Below, in pieces: positions 1 through 6,359 of a stretch of 7,952 bases of DNA. Source of the stretch: Flavobacteriaceae bacterium (lineage in GTDB: Bacteria > Bacteroidota > Bacteroidia > Flavobacteriales > Flavobacteriaceae); the NCBI GenBank assembly GCA_029247985.1, contig JAQWKF010000047.1, positions 1 to 7,952 of the forward strand, written 5' to 3'. How positions within the stretch are numbered: the stretch's first letter is position 1; the number at the start of each line of letters is the position of its first letter. The notes beneath the pieces were generated by a model. The model was not told where the DNA came from. It worked only from the letters and a program-made list of their open reading frames with translations, and searched no databases. Both the position numbers and the translations under genes were made by a program.

Positions 1-428
1 GTGATAATGGGTTCTGGAAACGCATCGTTTTCACGCATACCTTCTGGCATAGGAGAACCGCATAACAAGCGTTTTCCCAAGGCGTATTCGCGCGCCGCAT
101 GACCTGCTAAATATCCCCTGATCACCATTTCGACCTTAAGAGGCGTACACGCTTTGCCAACGGCAATGTTTGGGTCAGGCACTGCTTCTAACCAGTTAGG
201 CACGATATCGGCTGTAGCCTCAAGCATATGGGCAGCTATTTGGTTTAAAATCTGTCCTTTGTATGGGATCCCTTTTGGCATCACCACATCAAAGGCAGAA
301 AGGCGATCGCTGGCTACCATAACTAGGGTATCGCCTTCCAAATGGTAAACCTCTCTTACTTTTCCGTTGTATTTACTTTTACAACCCTTTAGTTGTAGGT
401 CAGACTGCATGATGGTTTGCATAGGCAT
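1..428 (-). CDS. purC: Phosphoribosylaminoimidazole-succinocarboxamide (SAICAR) synthase, 5' part only
   Basis: Catalyses the ATP-dependent joining of aspartate to CAIR in cytoplasmic de novo purine synthesis. About 142 codons are present and the 3' part lies beyond the left edge. Visible SAICAR synthase signatures are YNGKVREVY near residue 20, ASDRLSAFDV near 40, the run PDPNIAVG near 83, and KVEMVIRGYLAGHAAREY near 100. The sequence resembles the roughly 310-residue Bacteroidota form. The ATG at 428 shares its A with the phoH stop (TAATG), which suggests translational coupling. In-frame ATGs at 422 and 410 are alternatives, and the one at 422 fits remembered family N-termini slightly better. 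No Shine-Dalgarno is seen. It is probably co-transcribed with phoH. Family identity is very secure; only the start is uncertain. Confidence 0.96.
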   Translation of the reverse strand, partial: MPMQTIMQSDLQLKGCKSKYNGKVREVYHLEGDTLVMVASDRLSAFDVVMPKGIPYKGQILNQIAAHMLEATADIVPNWLEAVPDPNIAVGKACTPLKVEMVIRGYLAGHAAREYALGKRLLCGSPMPEGMRENDAFPEPII

Positions 429-1384
429 TAGTTGTGATGCTCTGTTTGTTTATAGGCCTCAATAACTTGTTTGACCAACCTGTGACGGATAACATCTTTA
501 TCATCTAGATAAATCATACCTATCCCCTTTAAACTACCCAATACCAGAATAGCTTCTTTAAGCCCTGAAATAACCCGTCGAGGTAAATCAATTTGACCTG
601 GATCCCCAGTAATCATAAACTTAGCATTTTTACCCATACGTGTCAAAAACATCTTCATTTGATTATGAGTGGTGTTTTGTGCTTCATCTAGAATGACAAA
701 AGCATCATCAAGAGTTCTCCCTCGCATAAAAGCCATGGGAGCAATCTGTATTATGCCCTTTTCAATATAGTGCTCCAACTTTTCAGCAGGTATCATATCG
801 CGCAAGGCATCGTATAAGGGCTGCATGTAGGGATCTAGCTTTTCTTTTAAGTCACCAGGCAAGAAACCAAGATTTTCACCAGCTTCAACAGCAGGACGTG
901 TAAGTATAATGCGTTTAACTTGTTTGTTTTTTAGTGCCTTTACAGCTAATGCCACACCTGTGTAGGTCTTACCTGTTCCAGCTGGACCAACAGCAAAAAC
1001 CATATCGTTTTTAGCCATGGCAGTAACCAATCTAGCCTGGTTTAGGGTTTTGGCTTTAATGATTTTACCACCCACCCCATGAAGAATTACTTTATTATCA
1101 TCTGGATCCAAGCCAAAGGATTCGTCTTCTTCGCTTTGTAGAATATTGAGCACTGTATCATCGTCTAGGGCGTTATATTTCCCGTAGTGCATCACCAACC
1201 TATCCACTTGTTTCTCAAAGTGCTCCAACAACTCCTCCTCCCCAAAGGCAGTTATTTTATTGCCGCGCACAACAATTTTAATTTTTGGAAAGTACTTCTT
1301 TAGTAGCGCAACGTTTCTGTTGCTTTTTCCGCCATAGAATTCCGTAGGATTGACCTCGGCAAGTTCGATTGTAATTTCGTTCAA
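428..1384 (-). CDS. phoH: PhoH family ATPase (PhoH/YbeZ-like)
   Basis: Cytoplasmic P-loop ATPase of the PhoH family, whose members are linked to RNA metabolism and ribosome maturation; the exact role here is not shown by sequence. Numbered from the TTG at 1384 (318 residues), an N-terminal KH-like region spans about 1-80, followed by Walker A GPAGTGKT at 133-140, the family motif TRPAVEAGENLGFLPG at 162-177, Walker B FVILDEAQN at 229-237, and GDPGQIDLP at 260-268, the sensor-like GDxxQxDLP motif. The frame is open up to another TTG at 1438 (336 residues), with no ATG in between. I prefer 1384 because remembered Bacteroidota homologues begin with NEI/NEL right there, and because a candidate promoter for this gene lies at 1440-1447, which would leave the 1438 start almost without transcript upstream. 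It is followed by purC with a one-base stop/start overlap. Family secure, start moderately so. Confidence 0.93.
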   Translation of the reverse strand: MNEITIELAEVNPTEFYGGKSNRNVALLKKYFPKIKIVVRGNKITAFGEEELLEHFEKQVDRLVMHYGKYNALDDDTVLNILQSEEDESFGLDPDDNKVILHGVGGKIIKAKTLNQARLVTAMAKNDMVFAVGPAGTGKTYTGVALAVKALKNKQVKRIILTRPAVEAGENLGFLPGDLKEKLDPYMQPLYDALRDMIPAEKLEHYIEKGIIQIAPMAFMRGRTLDDAFVILDEAQNTTHNQMKMFLTRMGKNAKFMITGDPGQIDLPRRVISGLKEAILVLGSLKGIGMIYLDDKDVIRHRLVKQVIEAYKQTEHHN

Positions 1385-1427
1385 ATGTGTCTTTTTAATA
1401 TTTAAACCACATGGGCTTCTTTTTTGG

Positions 1428-1435
1428 TAACTTTG
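1428..1435 (+). promoter_or_regulatory. Candidate -7 promoter element for the DUF62 gene
   Basis: TAACTTTG is an exact match to the Bacteroidota -7 consensus TAnnTTTG. Transcription would start near 1441 and give a leader of about 45 bases before the ATG at 1488. I see no TTG or TTTG at the usual -33 distance, so support rests on the -7 box and its position in a divergent gap. It lies between the two possible phoH starts. Confidence 0.45.
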
Positions 1436-1439
1436 CAAT

Positions 1440-1447
1440 CAAAATTA
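1440..1447 (-). promoter_or_regulatory. Candidate -7 promoter element for phoH-purC
   Basis: Read on the minus strand these bases are TAATTTTG, an exact TAnnTTTG match. Transcription would start near 1433 and give a leader of about 50 bases before the preferred phoH TTG at 1384. It is separated by four bases from the plus-strand -7 box and faces it. No clear -33 TTG is visible upstream. Confidence 0.42.
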
Positions 1448-1465
1448 AGCAATTTTTAGATTGCT
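1448..1465. repeat. Short inverted repeat in the divergent gap
   Basis: AGCAAT (1448-1453) and ATTGCT (1460-1465) form a perfect 6-base inverted repeat around a 6-base spacer. The second arm can alternatively pair with GCAATC at 1435-1440. It lies inside the predicted leader of the DUF62 mRNA and just upstream of the minus-strand -7 box, so it could be an operator half-site pair or a weak hairpin. It is too short and AT-rich to exclude chance. Confidence 0.25.
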
Positions 1466-1487
1466 GAATTAAGATAAGGTTATTAAA

Positions 1488-2312
1488 ATGCCACTGATTA
1501 CGCTAACTACTGATTTTGGGCTTCAAGATGCATATGTATCAGCATTAAAGGCACAGCTTTATAACCAGTTGGAAGCCCCAGAAATAGTAGACGTATCCCA
1601 CCTTATCGAACCCTTTCATATTATTCAAGCAGCCTATGTTTTGGGGACTGTTTATCGCAGTTTTCCCCAGGGTAGCATTCACTTTGTGGGAATAAACTTT
1701 AACCAAACCCCTGAGCAAGACCTTATAGTTGCAGAGCTAAACGATCATTTTTTTGTTTGTGCAGATAATGGTTTTTTGTCTTTGCTTGAACCTGAATTAA
1801 AACCCAGCAAGGCTATTGCGCTTAACCCTTCTGACAACACCAACCAAGCACGTGGGGTTGAGGCCATAGCCCATATTCATCGCGGTGGTGCTCTAAGTGT
1901 TATTGGCACACCCATTACTACCCTCAAGCAACTCACGCAGCATATGCCAGCCGTACACCCACAAGGCAACGAAATACAGGGACATGTGTTGCATATAGAC
2001 AGGTTTGGAAATATAGTTACCAACATTACCAAGCAACTATTTCAAAAAGTTAGAAGAAATCGTGCCTTTGTTATCCATGCACGAAATCATGATTTTAAAG
2101 AAATATTTAACGATTATCACGAGACTATTCGCTACGATAAACCCAAGGCGCAACGAGAGGAAGCAGGAAAAAAACTGGCACTTTTCAATACACAAGGACA
2201 CTTAGAACTTGCCGTGTTTAAAGGAAGCCCAAACTATGGAGGTGGTGCAAGCACACTTTTTGGCCTTTCATACCTTGACCCTATACGAGTTGCGTTCATA
2301 AATGATGCCTAG
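1488..2312 (+). CDS. SAM hydroxide adenosyltransferase (DUF62) family protein
   Basis: Member of the family related to fluorinase and chlorinase; characterised relatives cleave S-adenosylmethionine with water to adenosine and methionine. At 274 residues it is full length and cytoplasmic, with no signal peptide. The N-terminal domain opens with TDFG (8-11) then D14 and Y16-V17, the classic start for SAM binding, and has DVSH at 35-38 and ADNG at 92-95. The smaller C-terminal domain carries DRFGNIVTNI at 171-180 and ends with a GGGAST-type segment near 255. The VDPGVG and HGRD motifs that hold the Asp-Arg-His water-activating triad in characterised archaeal members are not recognisable: the matching places read VGINFNQ and QARGVEA. 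Family membership is secure, but catalysis is therefore less certain. The ATG at 1488 has a weak AAGG eight bases upstream. It is divergent from phoH and 67 bases ahead of dnaN. Confidence 0.9.
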   Translation: MPLITLTTDFGLQDAYVSALKAQLYNQLEAPEIVDVSHLIEPFHIIQAAYVLGTVYRSFPQGSIHFVGINFNQTPEQDLIVAELNDHFFVCADNGFLSLLEPELKPSKAIALNPSDNTNQARGVEAIAHIHRGGALSVIGTPITTLKQLTQHMPAVHPQGNEIQGHVLHIDRFGNIVTNITKQLFQKVRRNRAFVIHARNHDFKEIFNDYHETIRYDKPKAQREEAGKKLALFNTQGHLELAVFKGSPNYGGGASTLFGLSYLDPIRVAFINDA

Positions 2313-2319
2313 CTGTTGA

Positions 2320-2327
2320 TAAATTTG
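2320..2327 (+). promoter_or_regulatory. Candidate distal -7 element for dnaN
   Basis: TAAATTTG matches TAnnTTTG exactly and begins eight bases after the stop codon of the DUF62 gene. No good -33 box is seen. Its TTTG (2324-2327) could instead serve as the -33 element of the downstream candidate at 2352, although the 24-base spacing is slightly long. Confidence 0.3.
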
Positions 2328-2343
2328 TTTTAGGAAAGCCTGT

Positions 2344-2369
2344 GTAAACAATATATTTGTAAGTAAACA
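2344..2369. repeat. Direct repeat GTAAACA flanking the dnaN proximal -7 box
   Basis: GTAAACA occurs at 2344-2350 and again at 2363-2369, a 19-base period with the candidate -7 box between the copies. This could be a pair of operator sites on the same DNA face or chance in AT-rich sequence. Nothing else in the window shows the same pair. Confidence 0.25.
2352..2359 (+). promoter_or_regulatory. Candidate proximal -7 element for dnaN
   Basis: TATATTTG matches TAnnTTTG exactly. A start near 2366 would give a short leader of about 14 bases before the dnaN ATG at 2380. TTTG at 2324-2327 is a possible -33 partner with a slightly long spacer. This suggests dnaN can be transcribed independently of the DUF62 gene. 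Confidence 0.42.
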
Positions 2370-2379
2370 CAATTAGAAC

Positions 2380-3498
2380 ATGAACTTCATTGTATCAAGT
2401 ACACAATTACAACGCCAGCTGCAAACCCTAAGCGGCGTTTTAAACACAAGTAACACACTGCCTATCTTGGATCATGTGCTGTTTGAATTAGCGCCCCAAC
2501 AACTTAAAATTACGGCCACCGATCTCGAAACAACTATTAGTGCTACCATTAAAGTAGAATCTACCAGTGAAGGAAAACTAGCCGTGCCTGCTAGACTTCT
2601 ACTTGATACGGTAAAGACATTTCCAGAGCAACCCTTGACGTTTTCACAGGCAGACAACAACACACTTGAAATCAGCTCTGAACAAGGGAAATATGCCCTA
2701 GCATATGCCAATGCAGATGAATATCCACAAGCAGCTGACGTTGTAGACGCTTCAAGCTTAACTATACAAGGCGACACCTTAGCAACAGCCATCAACAATA
2801 CCATCTTCGCAAGCGGGAATGACGATTTACGTCCTGTGATGAGTGGTGTCTTTTTTCAGCTGTCTTCAAGCGGCATGACATTTGTTGCCACCGATGCGCA
2901 CAAATTAGTAAAGTATGAAAGAACAGACGTGGTTGCGCCTGAAACTGCAGAGTTTATCATGCCCAAGAAACCATTAAACCTGCTCAAATCAGTCCTAATT
3001 GGTAGCGAAGAGGATGTGACGGTTAATTACAACAACAGTAATGTTCAGTTTTCTTTTGATGACACCGTAGTAGTATGCAGACTTATAGATGGAAAATATC
3101 CGAATTACGAAGCTGTAATTCCGAAAGAGAACCCCAATGTGATGAGCATTAACCGTGTGCAGCTTCTGAACACCGTCAAAAGGGTAAGTATCTTTTCAAA
3201 CAAAACAACACATCAAATCCGTTTGCGTATAGCGGGTGCAGAGCTTCATATTTCTGCTGAAGACATTGACTACAGCAACAAAGCGGAAGAACGCCTTACG
3301 TGCTCTTTCCAAGGGGATGATATGCAAATAGGCTTTAATGCGCGTTTCCTCACAGAAATGTTAAGCAACTTAAGTTCTGATGAAATTCAATTGGAGCTTT
3401 CACTCCCCAATAGAGCGGGAATCATTACACCTGTAGATGGGTTGGACGAAGGAGAGCAAGTTACCATGCTGGTCATGCCTGTAATGCTGAACAATTAA
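2380..3498 (+). CDS. dnaN: DNA polymerase III subunit beta (sliding clamp)
   Basis: Forms the dimeric ring that tethers the replicative polymerase and other repair and replication proteins to DNA. The 372-residue length is normal. Three clamp-fold domains lie at about 1-120, 125-250 and 252-372. Recognisable clamp segments are LPILDHVLFE (27-36), ATDLETT (46-52), RPVMSGVFF (151-159), VATDAHKLVKYE (169-180), DGKYPNYEAVIP (237-248) and the C-terminal VMPVML (365-370), which contributes to the partner-binding pocket. The ATG at 2380 is preceded by A-rich sequence without Shine-Dalgarno, which is usual in this phylum. No dnaA, recF or gyrB gene is beside it, so this is not a classic origin-proximal dnaA-dnaN arrangement. 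Its TAA abuts the gapN stop on the other strand with no bases between. Identity is very secure. Confidence 0.97.
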   Translation: MNFIVSSTQLQRQLQTLSGVLNTSNTLPILDHVLFELAPQQLKITATDLETTISATIKVESTSEGKLAVPARLLLDTVKTFPEQPLTFSQADNNTLEISSEQGKYALAYANADEYPQAADVVDASSLTIQGDTLATAINNTIFASGNDDLRPVMSGVFFQLSSSGMTFVATDAHKLVKYERTDVVAPETAEFIMPKKPLNLLKSVLIGSEEDVTVNYNNSNVQFSFDDTVVVCRLIDGKYPNYEAVIPKENPNVMSINRVQLLNTVKRVSIFSNKTTHQIRLRIAGAELHISAEDIDYSNKAEERLTCSFQGDDMQIGFNARFLTEMLSNLSSDEIQLELSLPNRAGIITPVDGLDEGEQVTMLVMPVMLNN

Positions 3499-5082
3499 TT
3501 ACAGCATATAATCCGTCGAGATAAAGTTAGACTTATGCGTATCTAACAGTTCTCGTAATATCTCTTTATTGCTTTCTGTGTCTTTTGTAGCTACAAAAGT
3601 TCTGATGGAAAAAGAGCGCAATGCATCTCGCACGCTTAGTGTACTTACAGCAGAATCTTTCCTACCCGTAAAAGGATACACATCTGGTCCTCGCTGACAT
3701 GAGCTGTTAAGATTCACACGACACACAAGGTTAGCCAAAGTATCAATTAGCGGTCCCAATTTATCGACATCTTTGCCAAACAAACTCACTTGCTGCCCGT
3801 AAGAAGAAGCAGCCATATCGTCTAAAGGCGTATCAATATCAGTAAATGACATCACCGGGATTACGGGCCCAAACTGTTCTTCCTCATATGCACGCATATC
3901 ACGTGATACAGGGTATAGAATGGCTGGGAAAATGAAGTTTTCTGTACGTTTGCCGCCCCTAGGGTTGAGGACTTGGGCTCCTTTTGCCGTAGCATCATCA
4001 ATCAACTCTTGAATATAGGCGGGCTTGTTGGGTTCGGGCAATGGTGTAAGCAATGTATTCTCCCATGGCATACCCAGTTGTAATGCATCAACTGCTGCCA
4101 CAAATTTAGCTAAGAATGCTTCCTTGATAGACTCGTGTACATACAAAACCTTAAGTGCTGTACAGCGTTGGCCATTAAAAGACAAGGTGCCAGCTACACA
4201 TTCCTGTACTGTTTTCTCCAAATCTGCATCTGGCAAAATAATAGCTGGGTTCTTTGCTTCAAGACCCAACACCAAGCGTAACCTGCTTTTTTTGGGGTGC
4301 AAGTCTTGTAATGACATAGCAGAAGAACTATGTCCGATAAGTGCCAGTACGTCTATTTTACCTGTTTTCATAATAGGCGTAGCAATGGTTCTTCCACGAC
4401 CAAATACAATATTCACTACACCCGGAGGGAAACTCTCTTTAAAGGCTTGTAGTAGCGGCGCAATAAGTAAAACCCCGTGCTTGGCAGGTTTGAATATGGC
4501 TGTATTTCCCATAATTATGGCTGGGATAAGCAACGCAAAAGTTTCGTTTAAAGGGTAGTTATATGGTCCTAGACACAACACCACTCCTATGGGGCCACGT
4601 CGAATGTGAGCAAAAACGCCTCCGTGATTGTGAAACTTGGCACTATCACGGTCTATGTCTTTATACTCGTTAATAGTATCGACAATATAGTCTACCGTCC
4701 GATCAAATTCTTTTTCTGAATCGTTTAGATTTTTACCAATCTCCCACATCAACAACTTTACTACCTTATCTCGCTCTTGCTTCATAAGCGTAACAAAGCG
4801 CTCCATACAAGCAATACGATCTGCCACTTTCATTGTTGGCCAAACTCCTTTTCCTTTATCAAAGGCATTTGAAGCAGCTTCAAGCGCTTTAAGAGCGTGT
4901 GCAGCGTTCATGTCTGGCACAGAGCCTAAATGAGTTGGCGCAAGTGCACCATCGCTGTTTGGTGTGTGAATGGAAGAGAAGACATCAGCAGTTGGGCCGT
5001 CCCAAAGGGTGATTTCTCCGTTAATTAAAAAACTGTTGTGATGGAAAGGTGCATCAATAGCAAATTGTGCTGGTATGTTCAT
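3499..5082 (-). CDS. gapN: NADP-dependent non-phosphorylating glyceraldehyde-3-phosphate dehydrogenase (GapN-type aldehyde dehydrogenase)
   Basis: Predicted to oxidise glyceraldehyde 3-phosphate directly to 3-phosphoglycerate, yielding NADPH and bypassing the ATP-forming step of glycolysis. Aldehyde dehydrogenase landmarks are PYNYP (173-177, oxyanion-hole Asn175), FKPA (197-200, cofactor Lys198), catalytic Cys307 in FNGQRC, and EEQFGP (401-406). Near the C-terminus, CQRGPDVYPFTG (462-473) closely resembles the GapN substrate-phosphate region QRGxDxFPF, which favours GapN over other aldehyde dehydrogenases. The usual ELGGK segment with the general-base Glu reads GLEAK at 273-277. At 527 residues it is longer than streptococcal GapN (about 475), with extra residues at both ends. 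The ATG at 5082 lies 26 bases after the ilvA stop, in an A-rich context, so it is probably the last gene of the ilv operon, perhaps with its own promoter. The family is secure; cofactor and substrate are inferred from motifs. Confidence 0.87.
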   Translation of the reverse strand: MNIPAQFAIDAPFHHNSFLINGEITLWDGPTADVFSSIHTPNSDGALAPTHLGSVPDMNAAHALKALEAASNAFDKGKGVWPTMKVADRIACMERFVTLMKQERDKVVKLLMWEIGKNLNDSEKEFDRTVDYIVDTINEYKDIDRDSAKFHNHGGVFAHIRRGPIGVVLCLGPYNYPLNETFALLIPAIIMGNTAIFKPAKHGVLLIAPLLQAFKESFPPGVVNIVFGRGRTIATPIMKTGKIDVLALIGHSSSAMSLQDLHPKKSRLRLVLGLEAKNPAIILPDADLEKTVQECVAGTLSFNGQRCTALKVLYVHESIKEAFLAKFVAAVDALQLGMPWENTLLTPLPEPNKPAYIQELIDDATAKGAQVLNPRGGKRTENFIFPAILYPVSRDMRAYEEEQFGPVIPVMSFTDIDTPLDDMAASSYGQQVSLFGKDVDKLGPLIDTLANLVCRVNLNSSCQRGPDVYPFTGRKDSAVSTLSVRDALRSFSIRTFVATKDTESNKEILRELLDTHKSNFISTDYML

Positions 5083-5103
5083 ATTTTATTTTTCAAAGCA
5101 ATA

Positions 5104-5111
5104 CAAAACTA
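5104..5111 (-). promoter_or_regulatory. Candidate -7 element for gapN overlapping the ilvA stop
   Basis: On the minus strand the ilvA stop codon and following bases read TAGTTTTG, an exact TAnnTTTG match. Transcription would begin near 5097, about 15 bases before the gapN ATG. No convincing -33 TTG is seen at the right distance. It could allow gapN expression independent of the amino acid operon. Confidence 0.3.
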
Positions 5112-6359
5112 AATCAAAAATTGAAATAAATCAGGCTTATTATTTAAATAATCTCCAAAAAACTGCCTTTCTTTCATTCGATTTAATAATGGCTTAAAGT
5201 CATCTACTGATTTTATCTGAATACCCACTACGGCCGGACCTTGGGCACGTGCGCTTTTTTTGGAGTATTCAAAAAAGGTAATATCATCTGTTGGACCTAA
5301 AATATCTTGCACAAACTCTTTAAGTGCACCTGCGCGCTGTGGAAAGCGTACAATAAAGTAGTGCTTAAGATTACTGAAAAGTAAAGCACGTTCTTTGATT
5401 TCTGCCATGCGTGTGATATCATTATTACCACCACATACCAAACAAACCACGTTTTTTCCTTTTATTTCTGTTGATAATTGAGAAAGTGCGGACACTGACA
5501 TGGCACCCGCTGGCTCAACAACAATCGCATCTTGCGTATACATGGTTAGGATGTTTTGGCAAATTTCACCTTCATCAACTAAAAGTAAATCTTCTAGATA
5601 CTGGGTACAATAATCAAAGGCATATTCGCCAATAGTTTTAACTGCTGCACCATCTACAAAAACATCAATCTCGTCAAGTCGAATCCGTTTTTTCTCTTGT
5701 AAAGACTGGTACATACTTGGCGCACCTTTGGGTTCAACACCTATAAACTTAGTATGAGGTGATTTTTGATTAAAAACGCTCATAATACCCGATATCAATC
5801 CACCACCACCAATGGGCACTATAATATAATCTATGGGCGCTGTTGCCTGTTCTAGAATTTCCAATGCCATCGTTGCTTGCCCTGCAATTACATCAGGATC
5901 ATCGAAAGGGTGAATGAATGTTTTGCCTGTTTCTGCTACATAATCTTTAGCTGCCTCATAGCAATCGTCATAAGTATCCCCAACCAGTTTGATGGTCACT
6001 TTATCACCACCAAACATGGCAACTTGAGAAACCTTTTGTTGTGGTGTAGGAATAGGCATAAAAATAGTACCCTGAATATTATGATAGCTACAGGCATATG
6101 CAACCCCTTGAGCGTGATTTCCAGCACTTGAGCAAACAACCCCTTTTTCACGTGCTTCCGTATCTAAAAGAGATATCTTATTAAACGCCCCTCGTATCTT
6201 AAAAGACCGCACGGGCTGCAAGTCTTCCCGTTTTACCAAAATATTGGCATCATACAAGTCACTCAACCGTTTGTTGTGCTCCAAAGGAGTTGGAACAGCT
6301 GCCTGCCCTACTCTCTTAGCCGCAGCTTCAATAGTCGATAAATCTAATAATGGTCTCAC
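5109..6359 (-). CDS. ilvA: Threonine dehydratase (deaminase), biosynthetic medium form
   Basis: PLP enzyme that converts threonine to 2-oxobutanoate and ammonia, the committed step toward isoleucine. The catalytic domain covers about residues 1-320: the PLP lysine is Lys54 in RSFKIRGAFN, SSAGNHAQG is at 77-85, and the phosphate-binding glycine loop GGGG is at 184-187. A single ACT-like regulatory domain, from about 333 (HYFIVRFPQRAGALKEF) to the end, implies allosteric control, probably isoleucine feedback. The 416-residue length fits the one-ACT-domain form rather than the E. coli two-domain form of about 514. The start is GTG at 6359, sharing one base with the ilvC TAG stop; the frame stays open upstream inside ilvC but offers no ATG nearby and no Shine-Dalgarno, so coupled translation is likely. 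A serine-specific or catabolic dehydratase is less likely given the ACT domain and the ilv operon. Confidence 0.95.
   Translation of the reverse strand: MRPLLDLSTIEAAAKRVGQAAVPTPLEHNKRLSDLYDANILVKREDLQPVRSFKIRGAFNKISLLDTEAREKGVVCSSAGNHAQGVAYACSYHNIQGTIFMPIPTPQQKVSQVAMFGGDKVTIKLVGDTYDDCYEAAKDYVAETGKTFIHPFDDPDVIAGQATMALEILEQATAPIDYIIVPIGGGGLISGIMSVFNQKSPHTKFIGVEPKGAPSMYQSLQEKKRIRLDEIDVFVDGAAVKTIGEYAFDYCTQYLEDLLLVDEGEICQNILTMYTQDAIVVEPAGAMSVSALSQLSTEIKGKNVVCLVCGGNNDITRMAEIKERALLFSNLKHYFIVRFPQRAGALKEFVQDILGPTDDITFFEYSKKSARAQGPAVVGIQIKSVDDFKPLLNRMKERQFFGDYLNNKPDLFQFLI

Noticed and set aside
154..348. 64-codon plus-strand frame opposite purC
   Set aside because: It lies wholly inside the conserved purC reading frame on the other strand and has no recognisable motif or start context.
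1441..1487. Riboswitch in the leader of the SAM-related gene
   Set aside because: The leader is only about 45 bases, lacks any known SAM riboswitch core and has only a 6-base-pair weak stem.
2325..2351. Terminator hairpin after the DUF62 gene (TTGTTT with AAACAA, inner AGG with CCT)
   Set aside because: The arms are AT-rich, interrupted by unequal internal loops and not followed by a T run, so a stable intrinsic terminator is not supported.
2313..2379. Chromosomal origin next to dnaN
   Set aside because: There is no dnaA gene and no cluster of DnaA boxes (TTATCCACA-like) in the gap, and 67 bases is too short for an origin.
2472..2804. 110-codon minus-strand frame opposite dnaN
   Set aside because: Shadow of the dnaN coding frame; it is low complexity and rich in Ser, Val and Ala, with no promoter or homology signal.
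4025..4558. 177-codon plus-strand frame opposite gapN
   Set aside because: Long but antisense to the conserved active-site region of gapN; the codon structure of gapN explains it, and the translation resembles no family I know.
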